DNA of 64,000 nucleotides from Acholoe squamosa (taxonomy: Eukaryota; Annelida; Polychaeta; Phyllodocida; Polynoidae), in NCBI GenBank assembly GCA_949317995.1, contig OX439035.1, positions 80,787,959 through 80,851,958 on the forward strand. Direction: 5' to 3'. The first letter of the stretch is position 1. Each line of letters starts with the position of its first letter. Below the pieces are notes generated by a model. That model was not told the origin of the DNA. It did not search any database and saw nothing but the letters and a program-made list of their open reading frames with translations. A program made the translations under genes and the position numbers. Shown here piece after piece: positions 1 to 11,576 of this stretch.

Positions 1-365
1 CTAGTGAAAACTCTGAAATTAGAGCCGCCGGGTACAGGATTTGTACCCAGAGTACAGCAATAGTAACCAGAAGTGCCCGACACTTAGTGGCCATGGTCTC
101 CCAGATGTGTGTTGTGCAGAGGGTTTTTTACTAATATGTTGGATAGGGAAATCCCAAAAGGAGGCTCCACTCGTCAAGCAGAACTGTTCTATTTCTATGA
201 CAGGACACAAGGAATCTGTTTGATGATCATATAACCTCCTAGGAGGTTTATACCAGATGACATACATGGGCCATTATAAGAGAAATAAGCCTGTAATAAG
301 CTTACTGTTCAAATTCAGTCTATGAAAGCAGGGTGTACATCAGATATACTCCTGTTGCCTCAAGT
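1..365. other. Unannotated left edge
   Basis: Short overlapping open frames of 60-82 codons occur on both strands, but none has a recognisable domain and they overlap each other as chance frames do. The last 24 bases form the outer left side of the hairpin that follows. I see no gene here. Confidence 0.5.
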
Positions 366-446
366 CAATATCATGTATTGGAGCTGCGGGCTTCGCCCTT
401 GGCTCCAATACATGATATTGCCTTTCGGCACCCAGGGAGTATATCT
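342..446. repeat. Long hairpin with GGGCTTCGCCC tip
   Basis: Two 19-bp arms at 366-384 and 402-420 are perfect reverse complements. The 17-base loop between them contains a second small hairpin, GGGCTTCGCCC, which closes as four G/C pairs around a TTC triloop. Outside the main stem, bases around 342-354 and 434-446 pair again (ATACTCC with GGAGTAT), giving an interrupted stem of about 105 bases in all. No open frame lies within. It belongs by its tip to the hairpins at 558, 45419 and 57311, although the stem sequences differ. It could be a foldback transposon relic or a transcribed hairpin; the sequence does not decide. Confidence 0.75.
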
Positions 447-557
447 CATACTTCAAGGAAATTGCATAAATAAGAAGTAGGATCCTTAGAGATGATCCCT
501 GTATGTATATACATGAACAACCCTTAGGATAGATACTGTCGACAGTGTCGTTAATAA

Positions 558-682
558 GCGTTTAATGTATGTTATGGGTACGCACGAGTGGGTTTATGGG
601 TTAATAATCCACGAGCCCGAAGGGCGAGTGGATTATTAACCCATAAACCCACGAGTGCGTACCCATAACATGCATTAAAGCG
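558..682. repeat. Long hairpin, 55-bp arms, CGAAG tip
   Basis: Arms at 558-612 and 628-682 are reverse complements over 55 bases with a few mismatches. The tip (613-627) contains GCCCGAAGGGC, a four-pair G/C stem with a GAA triloop. Two interruptions stand out. Around the tip the two sides read CACGAG and CGAGTG, so GAG faces GAG in the same orientation and cannot pair. The word CACGAGTG appears mid-stem in the same orientation in both arms. Such same-orientation patches suggest that the hairpin grew outward from smaller hairpins of the same kind or was re-copied. No coding potential. Confidence 0.8.
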
Positions 683-690
683 TTTATCGA

Positions 691-934
691 ACATATTCCT
701 CCATTTTGTATTAATTTCTTACCTTATAACCCAAGAATTAATCCAGGAGAAGACATTTTGTAAGTGCATGCGATCCGCTCGGTTTGCCAATCCACCGTAG
801 CCATTGTTTTTACTCCACCCGTCATACCCTCGTCTTTCCAACGTCTTTTCATGTATAATCCAAGCGTGTCAAGTCCCATAATTCTAGCAGCGCCAAATAT
901 ACGATCTCTAGTTGGTGTTCGCCTACATTTTGTA
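691..934. other. Non-repetitive stretch, no gene seen
   Basis: Ordinary mixed-composition DNA between two inverted repeats. A 95-codon open frame on the minus strand runs into the neighbouring inverted repeat and shows no domain. Nothing else can be supported. Confidence 0.4.
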
Positions 935-1157
935 TCCATTTTCTTATAAATAAATAAGAATCCATTGATTTTCCATAACGATCCAACGCACACAGCCCGG
1001 TACACGGCCATTGCTTCTTGTTGACATAGCGGGGAGGTACCCGGATGTAAAAACTAGGTCAGGCACGCGTCGAGCAAGGAATGGCCGGACGGGGCGGGTC
1101 CCGACTCGTATCGATGTGGAAAATCAATGGATTCTTATTTATTTCGAAGAAAATGGA
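935..1157. repeat. Inverted repeat with 41-bp near-perfect arms
   Basis: The arms 935-975 and 1117-1157 match as reverse complements at 39 of 41 positions; the only difference is TA against CG in the middle of the arm. Inside them, a second pair of short arms beginning CGGCCATT (1005-1020 and 1072-1087) also pairs, and the stretches between outer and inner arms are exactly 29 bases on each side. That equal spacing implies one original palindrome of about 83 bases per arm whose middle part has diverged. The central spacer is about 51 bases. It may be a foldback or MITE-type element. No target duplication was recognised. Confidence 0.7.
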
Positions 1158-1314
1158 GGAATTTGGCATGGCATGTTCATCTAGGATATCTAAGGATGGT
1201 TCTCTGTTAATAACTCCACCAGGCTCCATGGATTCTAGGCTAACGAGGTGTGTAAACATCAGGTATGTCGGACAACTTTTTCAAATTCTTGATGTAGATT
1301 CATTTCTAGCACCG

Positions 1315-1385
1315 GTCGGCTTGGTATAGTGGACAGCGAGCTCGCCTCCTGCCCCAGCGGCCGGGGATCGATTCCCCGTTGAACT
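1315..1385 (+). other. tRNA-like sequence (tRNA-derived SINE head or tRNA pseudogene)
   Basis: The sequence carries both internal Pol III promoter boxes at tRNA spacing. TGGTATAGTGG (1322-1332) fits the A box and GGATCGATTCC (1365-1375) fits the B box. The T arm is intact: CGGGG (1362-1366) and CCCCG (1374-1378) pair around a 7-base loop. The seven bases on either side that should form the acceptor stem (1315-1321 and 1379-1385) do not pair, and no CCA or clear T-run terminator follows at once. A working tRNA gene is therefore unlikely. A tRNA-derived SINE head or a decayed tRNA fits better. Plus strand. Confidence 0.5.
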
Positions 1386-1689
1386 TAAACGGTTTTAACA
1401 GGAAACGTATGGAGGAGTTGACTTTGTATATTCCTCAATTTATTAACATGTCCAGATTGAAACCAGCAGCCTCTTGAAGCCGAAGAAAAGGTCTGAGAGT
1501 GCGTTATGGCTGGATAACGCACGGGGGTTATGAGCAAAAAAGCACTCCTGAGGCTCAGATAGTTAGATAATCATTAATAATTCATACAGACCTATAGAGG
1601 GCTGCTGTGCAATTTTCGTTAGGCTGGAATCTCTGCCAGTAACTCTACCTGTACGGTAGATTAACATTGTGGCTTTAAAATTTGCGTCA
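1386..1689. other. Spacer with a small hairpin
   Basis: Between the tRNA-like sequence and the next element there is a 9-bp perfect hairpin, GTGCGTTAT (1499-1507) with ATAACGCAC (1514-1522) around a 6-base loop. The rest shows no repeat and no coding signal. If the tRNA-like head belongs to a SINE, its body would lie here, but I cannot define its 3' end. Confidence 0.4.
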
Positions 1690-1696
1690 ATGCCAC

Positions 1697-2046
1697 CAGG
1701 GGCGTAGGAAAAGGGGGGGGCAGTGGGGCCTGGGCCCCCCATCATAAACGAGGTGGGGCCTGAGTATGTGTGGGCCCCCAAAAAAAGAAAATTTGCCAAG
1801 AATCCATAATAAATTGAACAAGAATCTAAAATTTTGCATCTTAAATTAGATAGATATGGCAATGGAATAGGAAATATGGGGGCCTGGGCCTCAAGTCAGA
1901 TCTTAAATTAATAAAAAATTACTTTTCTATAATATTTATATAGGTCTGTATAAGCGCCGTTGCGCTTGAGCCAACAATTCAAGGTGGTTGAGGTGGGACC
2001 CCAGCTGCCCCCCCCCCCCAATGAGGATTTGCTTCCTAGCCCTCTG
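1697..2046 (+). mobile_element. CAGGGGCGTAGG-type MITE, 350 bp
   Basis: The element starts CAGGGGCGTAGGAAAAGG and ends in a mutated copy of the complementary end (CCCTCTG). Immediately outside both ends is the 7-base direct repeat ATGCCAC (1690-1696 and 2047-2053), a target-site duplication that fixes the borders. Inside are G-rich and C-rich runs near the ends and an AT-rich centre. It has no transposase frame, so it is non-autonomous. Related copies lie at 13611-13758 (148 bp) and as a 45-bp fragment at 59872. hAT-superfamily elements often have ends of this kind but usually make 8-bp duplications, so the superfamily is left open. Confidence 0.75.
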
Positions 2047-2053
2047 ATGCCAC

Positions 2054-4114
2054 GATGGGGACACACTATACAGTTTAGAAGAGACGAGAACTGTTAATTC
2101 GCCTACTTCAAAGTCCATAATAGGTCATATTTGTAGACCTAGAAAAGCTGAGTGGACAAACACAGACCATTGTATGTACATAGAGCACTTAGATTCATAT
2201 TCAAACCCCATCCCATTCCCTTTATACTCAGCCAGGATTAAAGACTGGCCAAAAAGTTATGTCACCGTGGTTCAGTACAGCCTATTGATCCCCTATATGG
2301 TCGGCAAGTACCTCCCTGGTCGGCTGTTCTAATGGAGCAGGATGTGCCTGGATGGAGCCCCACTGGAGAAGGCTAAGTGCCTATCCTCCTGGGATGGGGG
2401 CATACGTGTGCTTTGAACTGTGGTCATCGAGCATTGGGTGTCTGGAGGGTAGATGCCACGAATATACTCTCTAGTGGGAAGACCTGGTCAACTGTAAAAT
2501 GGGGTTAGCCTTGTCACTCCACCAGGCTTGTTCCTATAAAGTGGATGATGTGTAATAGAAATAGACTGCGTATCCCTTCGTCGATTTTATCTGTCTGACA
2601 AAGGTTCCACCAATCCCCTTCCTAGAAATTATAAGGGATTAAATGTATTGGCCATCCAGTATAGATGGATTACATTCAAAGTAACACGTAGAAATAACTG
2701 GTTATATATAATTGAGGGCTTCCATAATGCTGCATTCAAAGAATGCTTTCTGCCCAGTGTTGGTAGAGCTCCATATAATAAAGTCAATGAGCGTAGTCTT
2801 CATATAGGTAACTGTAAGTAGCATAAGGCAAGTTGAATTATGAGAAGGCTACTGCTCATAGAAATGACAAATAACCAGACCAACAAAGGTTATCAATACA
2901 GACAGCATTCTGAAGCAGTTATTCTATAATGTTGCAATCATGTGATTTTTTTGTCGCTATTTTTCTCTCTATGGGAAAGCCGTTTGTGATTTTATCGTCT
3001 TGACCCACCGAATAAATGATCTCTTTGTCTCATGTCTCTACTTTTTTTCTTCTTTTTTTGAGAATTTCTCCATAGACTGTGTACGGTAACTAAGCCAACA
3101 CCTTCTCCATAATTGTGCTACGGATGAGTTTGACCATTGACAACTGCAATATAGCTAATTATCTTCCACATTTATGTGAATTCCACCTTTAGTAAAGGTC
3201 GTGGTCCACGGTACACCTTTCTGCAGAATCCAAAGGACTTCGCCAAATAAACAGAGGTTTGTTGCAGGTGACCAGGCCTTATCTTACAAAAAGAAAATAG
3301 CCGGTAGATTGGTTTGCCAATTTTAAAGGAAGTTTTGTATTTTTAGTCAATTCAGATATTTAAGGTTCATTTCAGAAGTTTGTGGGTTAGTATATCTATT
3401 GGGATTAGGCATTGACATTCATAAATCTCAGTGAAAGAGAATCAGTGAAAAAGAAAATAGGACCAACGCAACAAAGGTTTTCAGGCCACATAACCTGAAA
3501 CACACAATATATTGTGTTTATGTATTGTGACCATTATCTTTACAATACAATATCAGAATTCTCCGGCACATTAAGATGAGTGTCATAATAGGAAACATCT
3601 TTTTATTACTACTCAAAATTAAATCTGTGCAACAAAACAACTATTCAAAATGCATACATGTGCACAGAATCTTTTTTTCGTATAAGCTTTACAGCTTGTG
3701 CGGAAAATATTGTAAAAGTCATCTACGTGAAAATAATGCTATACTTAAAAAGCAAATGGATGTGACCAGTAAAACTAAAATAAAGGTCAGTTAAAATGAC
3801 GGTTCACCAGAAACAAGCGTGCTGGGATTTTAAAATGAAAATACACATAATGAAAAGAAATGTGAATGATTTGGAAATCCAGACAACAGTAGATGTGAAA
3901 AAAACTTGTGAAATAATGATTTGTTTGTACATTTCTCTCTTCCTTTTTTCTTTCTTTTTTTTTGGACAGAAAGCACCAGACATGTACTTAGTAAGACTCT
4001 ATCACAGGGTCGTGTACACGTGAACATACGAGACTACAGCTCATATTAGGAAAGTCACTTTACTGGCATGGTGTGGAGGAATTTGTACTCCATGGTTGGG
4101 AGTGTGTGTCGTGA
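2054..4114. other. Unique non-coding DNA
   Basis: About 2 kb of mixed AT-rich sequence. Two short plus-strand frames (3576-3794, 3796-4023) are lysine-rich readings of A-rich DNA with no domain. There are T-runs near 3040-3060 and 3945-3963. No repeats shared with the rest of the window were noticed, and no gene can be supported. Confidence 0.5.
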
Positions 4115-7100
4115 GCCTGTTGAAGGTTAAGCTTTACTCTGTGAGCCTGTCCTCACTGCTTCTGAGTACCCTCAGTCTGCAAAAAGCACAACATTGTAGC
4201 AAATTATTAACAGATGCAGCAGTCAGAATGCGCGCATGGGACTCTGTTCAAAAGTTATAAAAAGTGCACTAGTATACAAAAATAACAATTTAACTATTTA
4301 ACAAATAACTTAATTGAATCAGCAGCGCCAACAATTAATAGCTAAATGTTATACTAGGCAATGGGATTATAATACCAAAGCATGTGATACCAAAAGTCAT
4401 GAAAACTGGATCGGGAATCAAAGTTCATTTTAGCATGTTAATAAATGTTTATGATTTTCATTCTGCACAACATGTTAATTATCACTCGATTATTCTGTCA
4501 GGTGTAAACAAAGATTCGCGCTTGATGCACAGTGTTTGAATATTGTAGCGGAACTCATGCAATATCTTATGTTATATTTGTAAGCGTTTGCAGACCTCTG
4601 GCATTGATTAAAGCAGATGTTCCCTGTTTCTACCCTAACCATTTAAACCCACTGCCTGAAGATTTCATGTTCACTGTTGTCACGATATGCCAAAGTGATG
4701 TATGGCACAAGGGAATGATTCTTTGGCACTCTACAGACTTATCAGCTCTGCATGATCTGCATCTACTTGACTGCAGCACTGACAAATTCCTCCCCGCCAC
4801 TACAAATCTGTATTATGGCTAAAAGCGGGATAGTTCATATATATATATGAGTGGGGCGTTGGTCTTCAATTGTTACACTTCTGTCCCAAAGTGGTGAGGC
4901 AGAAAGCCCTGAGGTGTGACTGTGTTACTGGCACATGACCAGATAGAAAGACATCTGAAACTATATATATGTAGACTGTATTGGAGGCAGACAGAAATAT
5001 AGATCATAGGCATTGCGAATGAAAAGCAAAGAGTCTTTGGTACCAGCATCCTGGAGTCTGGTATAGAATCCAGGATGTCAGGCCCTGTATACCAGAGATA
5101 TCCAAAAGTGACATAAAACAGGACAAGCCTTTACTCCAGTACACCTCCTCGTGTACTAGAAAGTACTCTGAGTGATCCATCAAATTCAGCTAGCTAAATA
5201 GAGCTCATGTTTCCTTTACAAAATGCCTAGTGTTAAGTGTCATGACTTTGCTCCGGCTTCCAGTGGCTGTTTTATGTCAGTTTATTTCTGGTTAGGGTTG
5301 GGCCTGAGGCCTGAATTGCCAATATTCAGGAATGCCCGAATAAACCAAAACAAAGGGAAATGGTCCCCATAAGATCAGTCATTGCACAGCAATTGAAGGA
5401 AGCATAATCCCTCAGTGAAAGGTAATGAAATAGGGGCTAGTATTTAAAGGGCTCCCTTAGGACCAGGAGCAAATCGTTCTTTGGATTTAGGGGCATGTGT
5501 ATTTGTTGTTTTGCTTTTTTTTTTGTCAGGAGGGATATTGGTAGGAGACCAATCGGGGATGAAATGGAAATGAGACATTTACACTTTGAAATGGGGCCCT
5601 CATAAGGCATATGAATTAATCAGTAAGCATTTAGTGGATTGAGTTGATATAAACAAAATGTGGATCATTAGACTTTGTGTTCATGGCTACTTGAAATAGT
5701 CTATCAGATTTTGTCAACGTTCACTTTTGATAGTGCGAAGTGTGTAAGTTGTGTTCTTTTGATTTCGAAGACCGTGTCCTTTCAAGGTAGAGCACCGTTT
5801 TAATTTCTTTATTTGGATGTGTTCCTAGCCTCTATAAGTGGCTGTCTGGGGACAATTTGCCAATATTGAGATGATACTCAGTCAAATGTGGTGTTAGCCT
5901 TCTGAAACTCACATATACACCACATTGTATAGTGGAATTTTGCCCCCTTTGTACCTTCTTGAGCTATTTAGCACTTTTATGGAAACTTATAATTTATAGT
6001 AATTGCCCATGCCCCTTTCCCTACCCATCATATGGAAACAATGATATATTTTTCATCATCCAAAGGTCAAACATTACACTATCTGGCTCCCTCCAGCTTT
6101 CATCAAGGTAATCTATTACGGTGATGCCTTTCCCTAACAAGCAGACGGATGCAAAATACTAACCAGCTGTGATGCTACTCGTGATGATATATATGCCTGT
6201 CCTTTTTGCATGCCAGAATGCACTTATGGTAACCCAAAGGTGAATAATGGGTGCTTAATGGCTTAGCTTGTTTCATCAGAGATAAGGTACGGATCATGTA
6301 CCATGCTTTTTTTTATGATCCCCAGGCACCCATCCCAGGTACCCCATTCAGCCTAATCAGTGAGCTGGTCATATCCCACGATAGTACAATCAGGTTCACC
6401 CAGAGCACCTCAGTGACTGATACTTAAACTTTGAGCAGAAAGTCAATGGCTCTCACGAGATGAGTGAATCCTCATAAAAAGTGCTTTACCCAGCCTTCCT
6501 GTTCAATCAGAGACACGGGTAAAGGTCATGGGACAGGGAGGCCTTACCCCTGTCCCCTCCAAATAATGAGAAGGTCCCTTATATAAGCATACATAAAATT
6601 ATACTTCCCAAATGAAAATTTGCTGCCCACACCTCTGAACGCCCATTGAAAACATGATAAATTCATACTGGTCATGTGAGGGAATTTCAATTCTTCACAA
6701 AGTTTAATGTGTATACATTGTGGAACATATTGGATATTGGGCATTTACTAACACATACAAACTGGACTGATGCTGAGTTTGAGAGGTTAAGTGGATGTTT
6801 AAGCACTGAAAATAGAACTTGAATAAGTGCCCGTTTTGTATCAGGACTGGGGATAATGATGATAAAGTTGTGGAATGATAATTATGGATGTGTACAGGCT
6901 ACCTCTCACAGCTGCCTCCTTGATTTACTTGGCGTTCCACAATCAGACTGTATGCATCCCCTTTCACAGACCCATTGCAATTCTACAGTTTACTAATTAT
7001 TATTCATTACTGTACAGTGGGCATGTCACATTACCTGCTTCCCATTCTTGTAGTAGATCAGGCCAGATAGATATCATAATGTTGTGTAGATCTTCTATGC

Positions 7101-9050
7101 GAGCCAGACATTTGAAATATAGTTGAGCATGTACATTGTAGGCCTACTGGATTATATAAGAAACTCTCCTTCAACGTATTGAAGAACACAATTTAACCCT
7201 TTGCGTTGAGAAATAAAGAACTGACATGCACAATTGATGTTATGACTATCATTGAAAAGCTTCTTGTAATTGAGGAAGCCCCCCCGCTAATGGAATTTGT
7301 TGATCACAGACATCGGTACTTAAATTCATGCAATGTCAGTCATTTGATATATCTATGGCAATCATTCCATGTGGTATGAACACACCTTGATCTTAACTCT
7401 AGTAAATAGGGTTTAGGCCGATAGAACACATGTGAAGGTTACAAGATCTATGTGACAGGTGGAGGACTCAGGGTATGTAGACATCCCTATAGGTCAAGCT
7501 ACCCTATAGTGCATTGTCCGTACAACATTGATATTTTTACCCAATGCCTTTCTGATATGTTTTGTTTTTTAGCTACTGTAGTCAAACTTCTCTTCTACTC
7601 ATCACACTCTCCAAGCAGCTGCTGACTTTACAGAATTTAATTATAGGGAAGACTCCATGTCAACAAGGCTGACAATATGATTATCATCATTCAATTTAAT
7701 CACAGAACTATGGCGATAGCTGAAGTTGCTCTGACAGAGGCTGTAAATTGAATTAAGCTATAGAGTGATGTAGCTTTGTCTGTCTTGCTCACCACAAGTT
7801 CTATTTCTTTAGGAATATGTCAATGACAAATTCAATTAGTTGACATTCTCCATGACAGAGTGCATATAGCAAGTTGAAATTGCTGTCAGCAGTTGGTATA
7901 AGTTTGTTATAGTGTAAACTGTCTATGCACAATGATGAACACATTCTGCATGAAAATATAGCAATATCCAATAGACCCCGAGAACAAAGAGAACCTAGCC
8001 CGATGGAACCCTCTCCCCAAGGCAGGATTGCTTGATTCTGTTGACGTTTTCCATAGCCATATGTGTGAGGCTCAGCTAGCCCAAGTAGGCTATGTTGTGA
8101 CGCCCATTATGGAAGTATTTGTCATTGCCAAGTGGTATTTGGAACCTAATTATCATTAGCCTGACATGGGTGTCTTTCACTATTGATCAGCTTACCTTCA
8201 ACCCTAAGTAATAAAAAGTTATGTGCACCTTCTCTGCATATACCACTGATTAGCACACAAACATAATCCAATATTACCATTGAATCAATATCAGCGGTTT
8301 CAGAAGGCCAAATTGCCTCCCAACGCAATGTATTAACAGCACCACACAGTACAGGGAATAATTTCTTAATGTCAATATGGTGACTAAAACAATATGCCCA
8401 CAGTATTTCATTGTAGTAAACTAGATAACATGGCTCTCGTAGTGAATATCAGCAGAATGGTTTCCATAGAAGGAAACATTTGTGGATGATGGACTTTACC
8501 CCCCTAGTGTAGTGGTGACTAAGGGCATTACCAGACACAAAGTATCTCAAAGTTAAGCTTCATGTAAATAATAAGCTCTGTGGTGGAGGTGCATCTAAAG
8601 GAGTGGACTAATTTTAGGAAGGACTTAATTCTCTAGATGAAAGGGAGGGGACCCTAAGAGAAAAGAGCTCTGTGGTGTGTATAAGGTGCATCAACATTAA
8701 GTGCACCCTTTCTTGTCAAGGAGCGTGCAAGACCATAAAATGGTATCAAATTATTTTCCCAAACATACCTAATGGAAAAGCCCTGTCAACTATGGGTCAC
8801 TGGGCTTCTAAGGAGAAGTGGAGACTCTACCCTGCAGCCTTTACCCCTCTTAAAATGAAATTAGTTACATGTGTACATCTAATGGATCTTTTGATAGATG
8901 ACACCCATGTGCCTATGTTAAAGATCATCAAAAGCCTTGAGGGATATCTGTACATGCTGCACTTTACAGTCTAGGCACGATATATAAAAGAGAAGAGAAA
9001 TTTCATGTTTCCAAGATTGCACACCATGCCAGTGTCATCCTTTAAAAAAA
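4115..9050. repeat. Tandem segmental duplication, copy A
   Basis: The block starts at GCCTGTTGAAGGTTAAGC and runs to the sequence just before 9051, where the same start recurs, so the two copies are directly adjacent in head-to-tail order. Matching landmarks occur in the same order throughout, with scattered substitutions and small indels by eye. Copy A lacks the insertions found in copy B near 9546, 11320 and 13611. It keeps about 400 bp near 7310-7690 that are missing from B. A 100-codon frame at 8672-8974 is not preserved in copy B because indels there are not multiples of three, so it is probably not coding. Confidence 0.85.
6556..6640. mobile_element. Old CAGGGGCG-family MITE remnant in copy A
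   Basis: This stretch (AATAATGAGAAGGTCCCTTA and on to AAAATTTGCTGCCCAC) resembles the body of the MITE at 13611-13758, which reads AATAATGAGGAGGTTCCCTA and ends AAAACTTTGCTTCCGAC. The same remnant sits at the equivalent place in copy B (about 12250-12350). It was therefore inserted before the duplication, and the 13611 element arrived after it. The ends are degraded and no target duplication remains. Confidence 0.55.
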
Positions 9051-9547
9051 GCCTGTTAAAGGTTTAGCTTTATTCTGTGAGCGTGTTCTCACTGCTTCTG
9101 AGTACCCTCAGTCTGCAAAAAGCACAACATTGTAGCAAATTATTAACAGATGCAGCAGTTAGAATGCGCCAGGGACTCTGTTCAAAAGTTATAAAAGATA
9201 TGCACTTATATGCAAAAATAACACTAACTATTTAACAAATAACTGAATTGAATCAGCAGTGCCAACAATTAATAGCTAAAAGTTATACTAGGCAATGGGA
9301 TTAAAATAGCAATGCACGTGATACCAAAAGTCATGAAAACTGGATCGCAAATTGAAGTTCATTTCAGCATGTTAATATAAGTTTATGGATACAAATTTGA
9401 TTCTGCACAACATGTTCATTATCGCTCAATTATTCCAACAAATGTCAACAAAGATTCGCGCTTGATGCACAGTGTTTGAATATTGCAGCACAACTCATGC
9501 AATATTATTTTTGTAAGCATTCACAAACCTCTTGCATTGATTAGAAG

Positions 9548-9700
9548 GAGGATTCCATTATAGCCGATTTCAACCCTAATAAGGGCCTGGCAGGTTGGAA
9601 AATTGAAAGTATTCACCATAGTAGAATTATCCGATTTTTTCATCCAGACCCAGCCATGCAGGCCCTTTGAAGGGCAGAGATCAGCTATAGTGGAGTCCTC
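9548..9700. mobile_element. Small TIR element (153 bp) within a copy-B insertion
   Basis: Imperfect 20-bp inverted ends lie at 9548-9567 (GAGGATTCCATTATAGCCGA) and 9681-9700 (TCAGCTATAGTGGAGTCCTC), with three mismatches. Just inside, GGGCCT motifs also mirror each other. The segment is absent from the matching place in copy A, where CATTGATTA runs on to the sequence seen here again only near 10030. The insertion in copy B is therefore about 480 bp and this element is its left part. No reading frame and no clear target duplication. Confidence 0.6.
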
Positions 9701-11319
9701 GTGTTAGTATAAACAGACTAATGATAACGACTTACTTAATTAGAAAACAACCACCTTCATCCGGGCCCTCATCTAACCTAACCTACAAGGGATATATATG
9801 TAGAACTACAATATGCTCTTAAATATGCATATCTATCTTATAAGATCATGATAGATTGAATACAGAAGAACTCCAACAAATAATCATACCTCAGCTGTTT
9901 TGCCATTGCTATAGAGTATGCGCTTAGATAGGGAACATTTATCTTACATCACCAATATGGTATTAGTATGTCCATATTTAGACACTTCGTCTACAGATGC
10001 AGAGAAGTAAGATTAGAGTAACCAAATGGTCCCTTTCTCGGTGGTCCCTGTTCCTACCCTAACCCTTTAAACCCACTGCCTGAAGATTTGATGGTCACTC
10101 TTGTCATGATATGCCAAAATGATGTATGGCACAAGAGAATGATTCTTTGGCACTCTACAGAATTCTCAGCTCTGCATGATCTGCGTCTATTTTACTGAAG
10201 CACTGACAATATTTTTTACTATGAAAATGTATCATAGCTAAAGCAAGATAGTTCATACATATGAGTAGGACATTTGTCTTGAATGGTTAAACTTCTGTCC
10301 CAAGGTGGTGAGGCGGAAGTCCTAAGGTGTGACTGTGTTACCAGCACGTGAGCAGATAGAAAGACATCTGAGACTTTATATATGTAGACTGTATTGGAGG
10401 CAGACAGAAAAGTAGACCACATGCATTGCCAAGGGCATAAAAAGACAAACACTCATATTCAGTATGTGAGCGAATGAAAAGCAAAGTCTTCCATACCAGC
10501 ATCCGGTATGGAATTCAGGATGTCAGTTCCTGTGGTATAACAGGGATATCCAAAAATGACATAAAATCGGACAAGCTTTTACTACATTACACCCCCTCAT
10601 CTACTAGAACATACTCTGAGTGATCCATAAAATTCAGCTAGCTAAATAGAGCTCATGTTTCCTTTACAAAATGCCCTGTGTTAAGTGTCATGGCTTTCTG
10701 GTTAGGGTTGGGCCTGAGGCCTGAATTGCCAATATTTAGGAAAGCCTGAATAAACCAAACAAAGGGAAATGGTCCCCATATGATCAGTCATGGCACTGCA
10801 ATTGAAGAAAGGGTAATCCCTCAGTGAAGGGTACTGTAATAGGGGCGGGTATTTAAAGGGTTCCCTTAGGACTAGGATCATGTATTAGGGGCATCTGTTT
10901 CTGTTGTTTTGCTTTTTTTTGTCAGGATGGATATTGGCAGGGGACCAATCGGAGATCAAATGGAAATGAAACATTTACACTCTGAAATGGGACCCTGATA
11001 AGGCATGTGAATAAATCAAGTGGATTGAGTTGATATAGATATAACATGGATTATTTGACTTTGGGGTTCATGGCTACTTGAAATGGTCTATTAATTTTTG
11101 TCAACATTCAATTTTGATAGTGTGAAGTGTGTAAGATGTGTTCTTCTGATTTTGAAGACCATGTCCTTTCAGGGTAGAGCCCTGTTTTCACCTCTCTAGT
11201 TTGATGTGTTCCTAACCTCTAGAAGTGGCTGTCTGGGGACAATTTGCCAATATTGAGACGATACTTAGTCAAATGTGTCCTTATCTATGTGTGATGTTAG
11301 CCTTCTGAAACTCACATAT

Positions 11320-11576
11320 GAAGAGTTTGGTTCCAAAACACAATAAATCCATTCCAGATTTTCATCACATATCCATTTTTGTATTGCTCCCCTGAAGTTA
11401 GTTTTCGTGCAATCATGATGAAATTTTTACTGAACAAAATCTGGGGACCTGAAAATTATATTTTTCAAAGAAAATAGTTTTTGCATTACACTTAAGTATC
11501 TCTGATCTGTAGGCTTTTGAAATATTGGCCTCTTCTTTCAAAATGGCGTTTATTGCGTTTTGGAACCAAACTCTTC
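11320..11576. mobile_element. 257-bp MITE with 28-bp TIRs
   Basis: Terminal inverted repeats at 11320-11347 and 11549-11576 match at 27 of 28 positions; the ends read GAAGAGTTTGGTTCC and GGAACCAAACTCTTC. The empty site is visible in copy A at about 5910, where ACTCACATATACACC is uninterrupted. The flanks in copy B carry extra TA/ATAT, so the target is TA or a short TA-rich word; local TA slippage prevents a firm choice. There is no transposase. The near-identical ends point to a fairly recent insertion after the 5-kb duplication. Confidence 0.85.

Noticed and set aside
8672-8974. 100-codon open frame in duplication copy A
   Set aside because: Copy B has indels here that are not multiples of three, so the frame is not maintained.
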